Below, piece after piece: positions 1 through 11,092 of a stretch of DNA of 64,000 nt (positions within the stretch are counted from its first letter, which is position 1; every line of letters starts with the position of its first letter). Both the position numbers and the translations under genes were made by a program. This DNA is from Cyathus striatus (lineage: Eukaryota > Basidiomycota > Agaricomycetes > Agaricales > Nidulariaceae). The stretch spans positions 1,116,001 to 1,180,000 of the forward strand of contig JAOVFP010000017.1 of assembly GCA_025738555.1 (NCBI GenBank), written 5' to 3'. The notes beneath the pieces were generated by a model. It had not been told where the DNA came from and did no database searches. It saw only the letters and a list, made by a program, of their open reading frames with translations.

Positions 1-1
1 C

Positions 2-760
2 GGTGATCTCTATCACACTAATTTGGGTATTTTGGAACATGGAGATATGTAGAGCAGCAAAGTGTGATTATTTAACTTTCCCACGCTTCCAGAACCTCGG
101 ATTTGTATATATCAATTGGCAGTGTGTTTCGTGTAGTATAACGGGATCGGCTCGGAACAGTAGTAGGCCTTACATGCATGCAGAAAAACGGGAGTTCCAC
201 AAATGCATTGAACATAAATTAGCCGGCTCCTATCACATGTCCCTCGGCTAAATTATATTTCTATCTCTGTCCTTTGTGTTCTGAATAACGATACATTGCA
301 CCAACTATTTAATATCCTGTGGTGATCTCTATCACACTAAATTGGGTATTTAATAACATGGAGACATGTAGAACAACAAAATGTTTCTTATTTGACTTTC
401 CCACGCCTCCTGATCCTTGGATATGTATATTTCGAGCAGCAGTTCATTGCGTGTAGAAAAACGAAAATTCCACAAACGTGCTGAACATATATTAGCCGGC
501 TCCCATTGCACATCCCTTGGCTAATTTACATTTCTACATTTGTCCTTTGCATTCTGAATAACGATGTGTTATGCCCACTATTTAACGTCTTCTACTGTCA
601 TCTATCTCACTAATTTTGGTACTATAGAATGTGGGGATGTGTAGAACAACAAATTGTGTTTATTCAACTTTCCTGTGCTTCCTGAGTCTGTGGAATAACG
701 GGATCGACTCAGAACAGTAGCAGGGCTCCTCTGTGTATCGTAAAACGGAAATGAAAACAT
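2..760. repeat. Degenerate tandem repeat, about 300 bp unit, three copies
   Basis: Three diverged copies follow each other, starting near 2, 322 and 598. Each opens with a GGTGATCTCTATCACACTAA-like stretch, continues through a CTTTCCCACGC-like stretch, and the first two end in CTGAATAACGAT and CACTATTTAA. The third copy is shorter and stops near 757. No coding frame is kept across copies, so the open frame in copy 1 is not taken as a gene. Nature unknown; it could be a decayed LTR or satellite. Confidence 0.6.
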
Positions 761-1150
761 GAATGAATCTGTTACTGAAAATGGTATAGTAGGTCGGGTC
801 AGGTATACGTACCCTCTATGTGGTTACTACAGGTATAATATTGGTAAACATTGATTGGGTATGGTATATGTACCCTCGATGTTGACATTGGTTATGCACC
901 CGGATGGTACAGACTCAGTACCCTTTTGGAACCGATTCTGATGCCTGACATATCCGCACAGTAAGGCCAATTTCTTTAACAACCATCTCAGCACTGAAAT
1001 AATTGCATTAGAATTAAGTTACTATGAAATAGGTGTACACACTCTTTAGTGGAAGAGGCAGCTTCATCTTCCTCTTCCTTATCTGCAGCTGTCTTACTGT
1101 AAAAGTGTTAGCAAACCAATAGAAATAATTGAAAAGCCAGTACACACCAT
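761..1150. other. No gene seen
   Basis: A/T-rich unique-looking sequence. Two short related stretches near 790-830 and 855-880 share a GTAYACGTACCCTC-like string. A possible second exon for the minus-strand ORF that follows lies at about 1047-1101 (reads KTAADKEEEDEAASS on minus, after a pyrimidine-rich stretch and CAG). Confidence 0.4.
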
Positions 1151-1151
1151 G

Positions 1152-1397
1152 CTATAGTGCGCCTTCCCTTCCCCCCTTCCCTTTTTTAACTTGCTTCTTG
1201 TCCTTTCCAACATCCAGCCCATCTGAATTCATAGTAGCCTTCTTAGCAGCAGGCTCATCTGTAGTGTCCACAGATGATTGTGTATGCTTGCATGGCTTGG
1301 ATGCTGGTGGGTCAGAACGAACCTGACCACTATGAGAATGAGGTGGTGAAACAGTAGTAGAGGTGTTGTTGGTGTTGTTTTGCTTGTTTGGAGCCAT
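1152..1397 (-). CDS. Short low-complexity ORF, possible first exon
   Basis: ATG at 1397 opens 81 codons rich in Asn, Thr, Ser, Pro and Lys, ending in a Lys/Gly-rich tail. No domain is recognised. A donor-like GTGTGT near 1135 and an acceptor-like CAG near 1102 could join it to an acidic exon at about 1047-1101, but the first frame meets TAG before that donor, so the model is not clean. It may be the N-terminal end of a decayed gene, or chance. Low confidence. Confidence 0.2.
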   Translation of the reverse strand: MAPNKQNNTNNTSTTVSPPHSHSGQVRSDPPASKPCKHTQSSVDTTDEPAAKKATMNSDGLDVGKDKKQVKKGKGGREGAL

Positions 1398-2185
1398 ATT
1401 GTATAGTAAAAAGTTGAAAGGATATCAGTGAAGATAAGAGACAATGTGGGGGTTGTGAGTCAAGTGGGGGCAGGGCAAGGAAAAGATAAGTAGACCCTTC
1501 TATACCCACACATATGCCACATGTATGCCTGCTGACCAGGTCTAAAATTATCTTGAAAGCTTCTTGTGTGAATAAAAGTCCGAAAATGGGGCAGCAACTG
1601 CTTCTATTCTAATTAAAATAGGCCATTCCCCTGGTTCATCATAAAATATGCCCTATTTTGGCATGCCACTTACATCACACACACAAATGTGTGGATAATA
1701 CATGCATCACTTGCAGAAATATGTTTATAGTACACATGCATCACTTGTGCAAATGTGTTAATAGTACACAACATGCTTATTTGTGAGAACAAAATTGTGT
1801 GTCATGAGTTATAATTGAATGTATTATAATAATCTACACAGTGTGAGAACAAGGTATTGTACACTACTAATTAAACCATCAATTCCCTCCCTCACTATGC
1901 ACTATCAATCTCCCCCCCCCACTCACTATGCACTATTGATCCCTCAGCCTGTTCCCCCCTCACTATACATTCCCTCCCCCCTTGCTATACATTCCCCCCC
2001 CACTATGCCCTTGTCATTGGCATTTGGCATTTGGCACTGTCCACTGTCCTCCTCCAGCTGCACACTGCACTTGTCATTCCTCTTGCAATGCACTGCCACC
2101 ACCACCCCTCTTGCTGTGCACTGCCCTCATCATTCCCCTGGCTATGCACCACCTCTGAGGCATTAGTATTGACTACATGGTCTGC
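1398..2185. other. Non-coding, with C-rich runs at 1860-2010
   Basis: No gene recognised. The stretch 1860-2150 holds repeated CACTATGCAC and CCCTCCCCCC-like strings, which create open frames of low complexity on both strands. It grades into the minisatellite that follows. Confidence 0.5.
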
Positions 2186-2960
2186 TGGCCAACATGGCAT
2201 GGTGTCAACAAGGGGGGAAGGAAGGGGGTGCTAGCCAACACGTTGCGGCGTCAATGAGGGGGGAAGCATGGGGGCACTGGCCAACACATTGTGGCATTGA
2301 CGAGGGGGGAAGGACAGGGGCACTGGCCAACACGTTGCAGCATTGATGAGGGGGGGAAGGACGGAGGTGCTGGCCAACATGGTGTGGTGTCATCGTCGTC
2401 ACGATGAGGGAGAGGATGGGGGCATTGACCAATACTGTGTAGTGTCATTGTCATTATGATGAGGGAGAGGACAGGGGCATTGGCCAATATGGTGCAGCAT
2501 TGTCGTCATCACGACAAGGGAGAGGACAGGGGCATTGGCCAATACAGCATGGCATCATCATTGTCACAATGAGGAGGACAAGGGTGCTGCCCAACACCAT
2601 GTGGCATTGTCGTTGTCACAACAAGCAAGGGGGCAGGGGCGCTGGCCAATGATGCATGGTGTCGTCATTGTCACAATGAGCAAGGGGCGGGGGCATTGGC
2701 CAATGAGGCATGGTGTCATCATCATCACAATGAGCAAGGGGGCGGGGGCGTTGACCAACATGGCATGGTATCATTGTCATCACGATGAGGGAGGAAACAG
2801 GGGCATTGGCCAACATGGTGTGGCATTGTCATTGTCACAACAAGGGGGGGAACAGGGGCACTGGCCAACATGGTGCAGCATTGCTGTCATCACGGTGAGA
2901 GAGGGGAGGATGGGGGCATTGGGGTGTCATGATGCAGAAGGGAGGATAGGGGCACTGTGG
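2186..2960. repeat. GC-rich minisatellite with two unit lengths
   Basis: About 15 head-to-tail units begin with TGGCCAAYA and end with GGGGGCAY or GGGGCAC. The first four units are about 46 bp. From about 2362 onward most are about 54-56 bp, having gained a GTCATCATCACRA-like block in the middle. The array gives long open frames on both strands (for example 2535-3191); these are repeat artefacts, not genes. Confidence 0.85.
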
Positions 2961-3187
2961 CTGTTGTTAGATTTCATCCCTATTGTCCCCATCGTCATTG
3001 ACCTACCTGTTATCAATCCCTTCATTGTCCTCATCACCCCTCTCTGTCTCCCTCCACTGTACATTGTCCTCCTACACCTCTTCTCCCTTGTCCTATTACC
3101 TTTGTTGCTCCTTGTTCGCCTTGTGGTTGTTCCTCGTCCACCTTGTGTGGTACCAGTTGCATTGTATGCCTTCAATGTTGCCAGTGA

Positions 3188-3290
3188 CTGAGAAGAGGAA
3201 GAGGGGAGGAGAGGGAAGGGGAAGAAGGGAGAGGGAAGGGGAGGAAGGGAGGCAAGGGGAGTGGAGGGGAGGAAGGGTGGTGATGGATGG
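3188..3290. repeat. Polypurine tract (G/A on plus strand)
   Basis: About 100 bases of almost pure G and A, built from GAGGAAGG and GGGAAGGGGA repeats, directly after the C/T-rich stretch 2990-3160. Such mirror-like purine tracts can form triplex DNA; that is an inference from composition only. Confidence 0.7.
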
Positions 3291-3569
3291 GGTGTGTAAT
3301 GATGAGGTGGTCATAACATCAGAAGATGCCATTGATCAAAACAGTCTGACAGATGCATGCGGTTGCACAGTCAATCTATATGCTGTGATATCAGTTTGAA
3401 ATAACACTCTTATGGTGTAACAGTATTAGTTGCTTGAGTATGGTAACTTATGCTTATGTAATCAGAAATGGTCGATGGTTTGATTCGCGATGGTGTCAAT
3501 TTCTTTTTTATAATAAAAGTAAGTACTGTTACATGTACTAGTACTAAAACACAGAATTATGTTTACCTG

Positions 3570-3815
3570 AATTCCAGGTGAATGCCACATGAAATTCACA
3601 TGGTTAATTCACATAGAATTCACATATTCATGTATTCATGTGTAATTCATGTGTAATTCACATGAATTTCATGCAGGGTTTTTCATGTGAATTTCACCTA
3701 TTCACATTGTTCCACATGAAATTCATGTGAAACAATTTGCAGGGGACTCCCCCAAAATCAGAGAAAATCGAGGTCCAAAATTTCAGGTAAACTTCATGTG
3801 AAATTCATGTGAAAA
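3570..3815. repeat. Cluster of short palindromes around ATTCACATGAAT
   Basis: More than ten copies of CACATGAAATTCATGTGAA-like palindromes or half-sites sit within 250 bases, with a spacer at about 3738-3785 (AGGGGACTCCCCC and following). It abuts the truncated 3' end of the gypsy fragment at 3826 and may be the terminus of an unrecognised inverted-repeat element. Confidence 0.6.
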
Positions 3816-3825
3816 GGGTGGGGGA

Positions 3826-5482
3826 GGGTAAAGACCTCACCAATTCCTTGGTAGCTGGTGGCAACCCTGAGTGTGCCATGGTTACACAATTCAATGGCTC
3901 AAGGCTATGTACTAATCTGAGACTTTTTCCATCCTTCTTGACGACACAGAACCACTGTGAGCAGTACGATGCATTAGACAGTTCATACACCCCATTGTCT
4001 ATTTTCGATTTAATGATTTTACACACTTCATCATATAGTGCATTAGAAATGGGTATCAGTTTCTCCACCCAGGGAATATGTGGTATCATTGGGATTTTCA
4101 CTGGAGGAAAGAACTCCTCCTTGAAATTCCCTTGTTCTGTATCATCCCAAGTGAATGCCTCCTCTTGCTTATTCAACATGTAATGCATAAGTTTGCATTC
4201 TTCAGGTAAGAGGAAGTTTTTGTCATGGTTTTTGTCTATAACCTCTTTTCTTTCCTGTGTGTATCGTACACCAGGAGTAAATTCAGGTGGGTTAGTGGGT
4301 AACTCAGGAAGATCTTTTAACGGATCTCCTTTAATTTCTCATTTAATATAAAAGTCTTCTGGTACCCCAGTGAGTACCAGCTTAACTTTCATCACTACTG
4401 GCTTATATTTCTTTCCTGCATAGCTTGCCCTTACTGAGGGGCTTATATCATCTGTATGTGCCTCCATGACACTCATTGCTATATTTTTCCAAGCCTCCAT
4501 GGCTTCTGGTGCTAAACCAGTTCTTGAATATCTGGCTACCTTCATCAGGAATGTTGCCACTTTTGTATCTTCTACAAATCCTCCCTTCACTTGTTCCATT
4601 GCAAATGTGCATCATAAGTCCTTTTTGTCAAATTTATTTTTATTATTATCAGGTTGGTAATATCCTTCTGTTTTCAGCTCACCTGTTCTACTGTCATGTA
4701 TGAATACTATTGCGATCTCTCCTTGATCTTCAATCAAATCATCGATTACTGAAAATTCTGGCTTTCCCCTTGGTTTAAAACAACCTCCCCTCATTCCTGG
4801 GTAGGTAGTACTATTTTCTCTGAAGTAACTGGGTCTGTTAGTGTAATTAGCTGACCACCATCAAGAGTATTTTTGATTGCACTTTCTGTTAGTACATCAA
4901 ATGGTCTACCTAACAGTAGTCCATAGGGCAGGTTTTTCAAAATGTGGATTTGAAGTAGGATTGTAACTGGTCCCAACTTCAAAGGAACATCTTGAGCCAA
5001 ACCAATTGATGGTTCGTACTCTCCATTTCCTCCTTGTATCTGGATTCTTATGGTTGGATCCTAAGCAATTCCGCAAGCAACAGCCATTTCCTGACTCATA
5101 GACTTGATTTGGGAGCCACTATCTAGCAAGGCTTCTTCTGCTCACACTCCATTTGCTAACACTTTGATTGCTCTCAGTGTTTCTGATTCCCTAGCTGCAG
5201 GGTATCGTTCTTCCCTTACTTCTTCAGGGAGTCCTGACAAATACTGACTGACTGGATCATCCACTTTCCATACTTGTTGTTCTGGGCTGGTACCTGTTCC
5301 TTTCCAACTCCTTTTTTCTATTTTTACTGGTGCCAGGTCACTCATTAGTACGTGCTTAGTAGTTTCATACTTTGACTTCCCTGTTCAACAAGCAGGTTTG
5401 ACTTGCTCTGTATTTGCTGATTGTACTGGTATGTCTGCTCCTTTTTCGATCTTGCTCACATTGTCTATAGCTGTACAGAGGG
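3826..5482 (-). pseudogene. Ty3/gypsy polyprotein fragment: protease to start of RT
   Basis: Read on minus from 5482. A conserved pre-protease region (WKVDDPVSQYLSGLPEE, near 5230) leads to the aspartic protease active site LLDSGSQ (near 5120). The protease core follows (GLLLGRPFDVLTESAI, near 4890), then a linker, and the N-terminal RT region (SNASYCSQWFCVVKKDGK, near 3960). The sequence stops just before the RT catalytic core. It is broken by in-frame stops and frameshifts: TGA before the protease active site, TAG at an expected Trp (GIA*DP), and shifts near 4790 and 4340. The matching gag half lies at 8641-9694, separated by the 5483-8640 insertion; reading resumes across the gap (LAAKHTA before, PLCTAIDNVSK after). 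It is a dead retrotransposon relic. Confidence 0.85.
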
Positions 5483-8400
5483 GTGCCAGCCATTTTGGTC
5501 ATATAACAGCAGTGTTATATGATTGCCCCAATTGAATAAGCCATGCCATTTTATGATTGGGATCATAAACAATCATTGAGGTTCTAATTCAATACTACTA
5601 TTGTATGAATGTATTAAATGATCATACACAATCATTGATTGTTTCTAATTGGATATTACTACTGTATGGATGGCTAGGTGATCATAAACAATCACTGATT
5701 GTTTTTAATTGAATACTACTATTATTGTATGAATGTATTAGGTGATCATAGACAATCATTGATTTATCTAATTGAATATTAGTATGAATGGAGAGGCAAT
5801 CATAAACAATCATTGATTTTTACTAATTGAATATTATTATTGTATGAATGGTGAGGTGATCATAAACAATCATTAATCCTTACTAATTGAATATTAGTAT
5901 GAATGGAGAGACAATCATAAACAATCATTGTTCACACATTTCTCGCGCATCGCATATTTCCCATGCATCACACATTTCCCACGCATCACATATTTCATGC
6001 ACATCACGTTTGTCATGTTTGTCACGTTCTTTCACACATCACATTTGTCACATACATTCTCGCGTGTCACAATTGTCACATATATTCCTGCGCTTCATGT
6101 TTGTCACGCGCGTCACGCTTTTCACGCGCGTCACGTTTTTCACACGCGCGTCACGCTTTTCATGTGTGTCATGCTTTTCATGTGTGTCACACGCGTCACA
6201 TTCGTCACACTTTTCACATTCCTACATTTGTCATGCTTTGAAATCTTGCCTTTCTTAGGTATTAATCTTTTGATTCACATTACATGTCCCATGTGTGTCA
6301 CTCATCATGCTCTTTTCACATGTTACATTTGCCACAATTTTCACAGCTCAGTAATCTAATTTGGCCTTTGATATTGACAACATATCTAAATTTGAAACTA
6401 TGTGAACTGGGGAATACTCAGCATATTACTTGTTATCCACTATTATCCTATCATGGTTTTCATTTGCATTATGTTTTTAATGCAAGTCACATGTCAAGTT
6501 TGTCATGTTCTCAATATGCATCTCATTTGTCACATTTTGTGCATATTTCATAAGATCACAAGATTTTTGGAACTTATTAGGACATGTAGAACATTTCGAC
6601 TTTGTCTGTCATAAGATATAACAACTTGAGCCAGTTATGTGTGTCTGGTTACCTGTATATCTATATCATTGTTCACATTACAGAACAGAAGTATCGTAAA
6701 CTGCAGAATAAATTATTAAAGCAAGGAAACATATATGTTCTTGCTAAATTGAAAGTTATGACATGGGATATTACAATTAGTAAATTATGGAAGTCTAACA
6801 GTAAGAAGCAGCTAGAATGAAAAATGTAGAGTGTGTATGTAAGCCCATTGTCATTTTACAATCAAGACTAGAGATATGATATAATGGTATTGAACTATGT
6901 AACTCTACATCACATCAAACTTACACATCTCAAACATTAGATGATCATGATTCTTGTATCACTATTGGTTATACTGTCACGTCCCGTTCTATTCCACTAG
7001 GGACAAGAACCTCGGAGTAGATAGTCTAATAGAAGCAGAGTAACTCGCGCACGTTAGTAGGGTGCGTGGAGGTAGTGAACGAGTACGGGAGTAGTGGAAC
7101 GTTGGCTTCAACTTGTGTGTTGCGCCCCTTGGACTTCCAGTTCCGTATTTAGAACAAAGCGGAGTAAGTGGCAAAATAGCGGAGTTGGCTCAAGGCCCAA
7201 GTGGGAGAAGGGTGTAAACGTAGTTGATTTGAAACTAAAGTATATCTACATTACAGGAGTAGTTTATATAGTAAACTACTTTGTCCGAATGCGTACGGAG
7301 TAATGCCCATGGGTATGTGGCATCCTAGGGTTAAGTAAACTCCATGAAATGTAGAACATGGTAAACTAGTAGTACGCCTCTAGATTATAGTCATAGGAGA
7401 AATGGCCGCGGCCGGAGAACGAGGTAGTAATATTAAAGGGAAGGAACAAGTAAACAGTTACAAGTAAACATTAGTAAGGAAGAGTTCAATATATAACAAG
7501 TATACATAGTCCGGAGGAAACGTACTAAAAGCGGAGTAAACCCAGAGTTGACTCCAATGGTACAGGGATTGTCACGGATATGACATATACTGATATCTTC
7601 AATACACATTATTGAGTCACATATCTGCTTACTCTATATAACTACATGACAGTTTGCTTTATTGATACAGAGAGGTAATGTAAACTATCTCCACTCTTAC
7701 TGATATTGTGACACAATGTACAGCAGGCAAATTGCCTGTACCATAGAATTGAGCTTATTTCTCTTTTTTGATACTCAGCTCACTACCATTGTTCTGTACC
7801 TATTTTAGTACAGTACATTACATTCATTAAATATAGGTGACTTTCCCTTACTAGTACCTGTGGATATATGGATGTGCTATCAACTCACAAATTCTTTGTC
7901 TTAGAATTTCGTTCAGCTCAGAAACTTCTTCCATGACAATCAGGTTCATTTCTATACTGCTGTATGTGTTGATGTCTCTGATAAATGTTGCTTATCCTAG
8001 TACATACATGGCTTAATCTTTGTGATAAGCATATGACTACTGGCAGAATGAATCAGGTAACTACTCAGACAGCATCAGGAAGTGGTCCATGCACATACTA
8101 TTGCTGAGTATCCATCTATTAATATAGTTTTCAATTTGCCACCTATACTAAGAGCATGACAAGTGTTATACTTACAAAGCATAACAAATGTAATGCTGTG
8201 AGAAATGTAACAACACACATAGGACATGTAATGTGAATCAAAAGATTATTACCCAAGAAAGGCAAGATTTTAAAGCATGACAAATGTAAGAATGTGAAAG
8301 CATGACAAGCGCTAAAAGTGTGACGAATGTGACGTGCATGACACACATGAAAAGCATGACACACATGGAAAGCGTGACGCACGTGACAAACATGAAGCGC

Positions 8401-8640
8401 AGGAATATAAACATGATGTGCATGAAATATGTGATGCGTGGGAAATGTGTGATGTGCAGGAAATATGCGATGCACGAGAAATGTGTGAACAATGATTGTT
8501 TATGATTGTCTCTCCATTTATACTAATATTCAATTAGTAAGGATTAATGATTGTTTATGATCCCAATCATAAAATGGCATGGCTTATTCGATTGGGGCAA
8601 TCATATAACACTGCTGTTGTATGATCAGAATGGCTGGCAC
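5483..8640. mobile_element. Long-TIR element E1 with outer and inner satellite arrays
   Basis: The ends are inverted copies: GTGCCAGCCATT then TCATAYAACAGCAGTG on the left; the right end at 8632-8640 is GGCTGGCAC. The left arm (to about 6340) holds a TIR, then about six units of a 75-80 bp outer repeat (5570-5935; each has TAATTGAATA and ATCATAAACAATCATT). An inner array follows (5935-6340) of TCACGCGCGTCACG / CATCACATATTTC-type short repeats. The right arm (8140-8640) mirrors this with fewer outer units. The middle (6340-8140) has no gene and carries a solo LTR. The element splits a gypsy gag-pol. No clear target-site duplication was found, and it encodes no transposase. Confidence 0.85.
6975..7585 (+). 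mobile_element. Solo LTR with perfect TSD (TATAC)
   Basis: The 611 bp start TGTCACGTCCCG and end GGATATGACA, so the ends are TG...CA with inverted TGTCA/TGACA. TATAC flanks both sides (6970-6974 and 7586-7590). It is related to the LTRs at 50124 and 62254: a shared GGCTTCAACTTGTGTG / CAGCTTATGTGCTG block, and the same ends. Unlike its neighbours it keeps many CpGs (for example 7040-7100), which suggests recent insertion. No internal region remains. Confidence 0.9.
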
Positions 8641-9694
8641 TTATGCTGTATGTTTGGCTGCTAATTGACTTTGCAAATCCACTCTGACTGATGGTGCTAG
8701 TGCTAGCAACTCTTTTTGGGAGATCATAATCTGTGTGTCCATTATTTGATCTACCAAACATTCTGCTGACACATCTTTTCTATTTTCGCCATATTTTTAA
8801 GTGGCTTTCATCCTATTTCTGCTAATGTCATAGGCAGCCTTCCAGGAGCCATGACTAATGGTGTTACATCTTTGAACAGTCATTCGGAAAGCAGTAATAC
8901 AAGGTTTCTATTTTTGTCTCTTTCTATATTTTCTGATGTTGTTTGAGTTTTTAGGCTTTTCTCAATTTTATCTTGGTTTTGTACTTGTTTATTTGGAAGT
9001 TCTGGTAGGTCAAGGGTCTCAAATGGAATCTCATCTAAACTTGCTGGGTTATTATTATTTTCTTCAAATTGTACTACTTTTGGCCTTTCTATGTCCTCCA
9101 GAGTACTGGTGGCCACTGGAGTTGGTACCAGTTTGGTGGTTCAGCACTGCTCCTTCCTTGAACCTCTCAAAAATCTGTTTCAGGATTGGTTTCATAGCCA
9201 GTACATGTTAGAATGTACTGACTTGTACTTGCAGCATTACTGTCAATCCAATGTCTATACTGCAGGAGCATTGCCTTCATATGCTCTGGAGGCTCATTTA
9301 TAGGTGCTGTTGACTGTGTCATAGTCGCTCTCCCATTCCCCACCTCCATAGCCCTGATTTCTGGTTCTTTCATTTGCAGGATACAGTCTATTTCTTGTTT
9401 GATAGTTCTTCCTTCAACCCGTGGAATTTTAATCCCACTTGCCGCAATTATTAGTCCATGTGGTGTATCTCTGATAATACCATTTCTCAAATCTTTGGCT
9501 CTAACTTTGCAATTTGCTACACAATCGGTACAGGCTCCGCAATAGAAACAGTCTGGTCTTTTAAACCCTGTGTACTCCATGTTCAGATTGTTCAAACTTC
9601 GATACTGGTACGTTGTGTTGTTAGAGAACCCATTATTGGGTCCATGGTACTGGTTTACTGGTGGTGGTGCAGGCTGATTTATTGCCATTGTCAA
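8641..9694 (-). pseudogene. Ty3/gypsy gag C-terminal fragment
   Basis: This is the upstream half of the fragment at 3826-5482. From 9694 it reads a Gln/Asn/Pro-rich stretch, then a cysteine cluster CFYCGACTDCVANC (near 9540) that looks like a decayed CCHC zinc knuckle. A conserved block follows (PHGLIIAASGIKIPR, near 9440), then an acidic linker (near 9000-9110) and the region before the protease. Frames change near 9167 and 8880. The 5' side is cut off at the edge of the KDZ element. Confidence 0.75.
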
Positions 9695-9829
9695 GTCGTG
9701 GCTTTGATTCTGATTGATCGCTGTCAGTGAGCACCGGGGGGTTGCGATGTTTTGTCACCAGGAGCTCAATTGAGCACACTTGGGATCATAAAGCATGTTC
9801 TGTGATCAATAGAACTTGTATTTGCAATC

Positions 9830-10510
9830 AATGTATACCAATGTGAATCAATGGTAGGTTATGCATATGGAATCAATGATAAATAAACAAGAAATCAATC
9901 AGAAGTAAATGGTACAAAAATCAACTACTCTGAAATCCATGAATGAAATCAATGGTATGAAATCAATGGTGCAAATTGGTGCAAAATCAATGGTATGAAA
10001 TCAACTACTCTGAAATCTATGAATGAAATCAATGGTATGGAATCAAAGGTGCGAAATCAATGGTACAAAATCAGCTACTCTGAAATCTATGAATGAAATC
10101 AATGGTATGGAATCAACAGTGCGAAATCAATGGTACAAAATCAGCTACTCTGAAATCCATGAATGAAATCAATGGTACAAAATCAACTACTCTGAAATCA
10201 ATGAAATAAATCAATGTACAAAATCAACAGTACAAAATCAAAGGTATGAAATCAAAGGTACTAAATCAATGGTGTGAAATCAATGGTATGAAATTCACTA
10301 CTCTGAAATCAATGAAAGAAATCAATGCATGCAAAATCAAATACTCTGAAGACTGAAATCAATAGTCGATCTATTGAAATCATTTGTATTCCAATAGGAA
10401 ATCAATACATATAAGTACAAATTAGTAATAATGTAGTGCTCATAGATCAATGGCATGTAGAAGCATCAATGGTACATTAGTACTACAAGGAAATCAATAG
10501 ATATAAAATC
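9830..10510. repeat. KDZ left subterminal satellite array
   Basis: Higher-order array. The basic monomer is about 14 bp (AATCAATGGTATGA and variants with GTGCGA or GTACAA). Monomers group into units of about 42, 70 or 80 bp that start with TACTCTGAAATC. The array is inverted relative to 20800-21390. Confidence 0.85.
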
Positions 10511-11090
10511 AAAAGAAGTAGTTGTATTTGCAAGCTGAATTGACTGTGATGCACTACCGAGTTCGCAGATTGTCTAGTGCCTATAGAATGAGCTTCTGCT
10601 CAGGGAAGTGTATGGTTAGTACTTACTGTTCTATTATCAAACTGATGCCAGATGGGTGAATTGGAATATTGCCATAAAATGATATTTGTATTCTCTAACC
10701 TGAATTGCTTTGTGCATGTCCATTGAGTAGTGACCATTGAAGTACTTAGAAATGTAGCACAAGGAAAGAAAGTGTAATATAACTTAATACCAGACTATGT
10801 CATAAATATGCTGGAGCCTATGCATGTTGAAACCTGTGACAAATATGAACAATGAGGTAAAGTAGAACATAGAAATAAGTGCATTATGAAGTGCATACAT
10901 AACTAGCTAGATGTTGAAACTGTTGCAATTGTAAAATTAGTAACCTGTTGAAGGTTGGAACAACATAAGAATGACCACTGATGAAATTTGATGGATATTA
11001 TAATAATCAGATGGATCTACATCAAGCGAGGGCTATAAATACACCAGTCAGCTAGCAGAAAGACATACTTAACATAGCAGAGTGAGTAAT
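10511..11090. other. Non-coding spacer of the KDZ element
   Basis: No gene recognised. The stretch near 11030 (GAGGGCTATAAATACACC) looks like a TATA box, but the nearest downstream frame is the end of the minus-strand accessory gene, so its role is unclear. Confidence 0.4.
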
Positions 11091-11092
11091 AT

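Noticed and set aside
2535..3191. Long open frame of 218 codons
   Set aside because: It is made by the GC-rich minisatellite; several frames on both strands are open and all are His/Gly or Pro repeats.
2983..3399. ORFs around the polypurine tract
   Set aside because: Composition-driven Arg/Gly/Glu or Pro/Ser runs with no conserved sequence.
5887..6359. Overlapping His/Ser/Phe-rich ORFs, with a mirror set at 8143-8533
   Set aside because: They are translations of the E1 inner array; all three frames are open because the unit lacks stops. The mirror set follows from the inverted arms.
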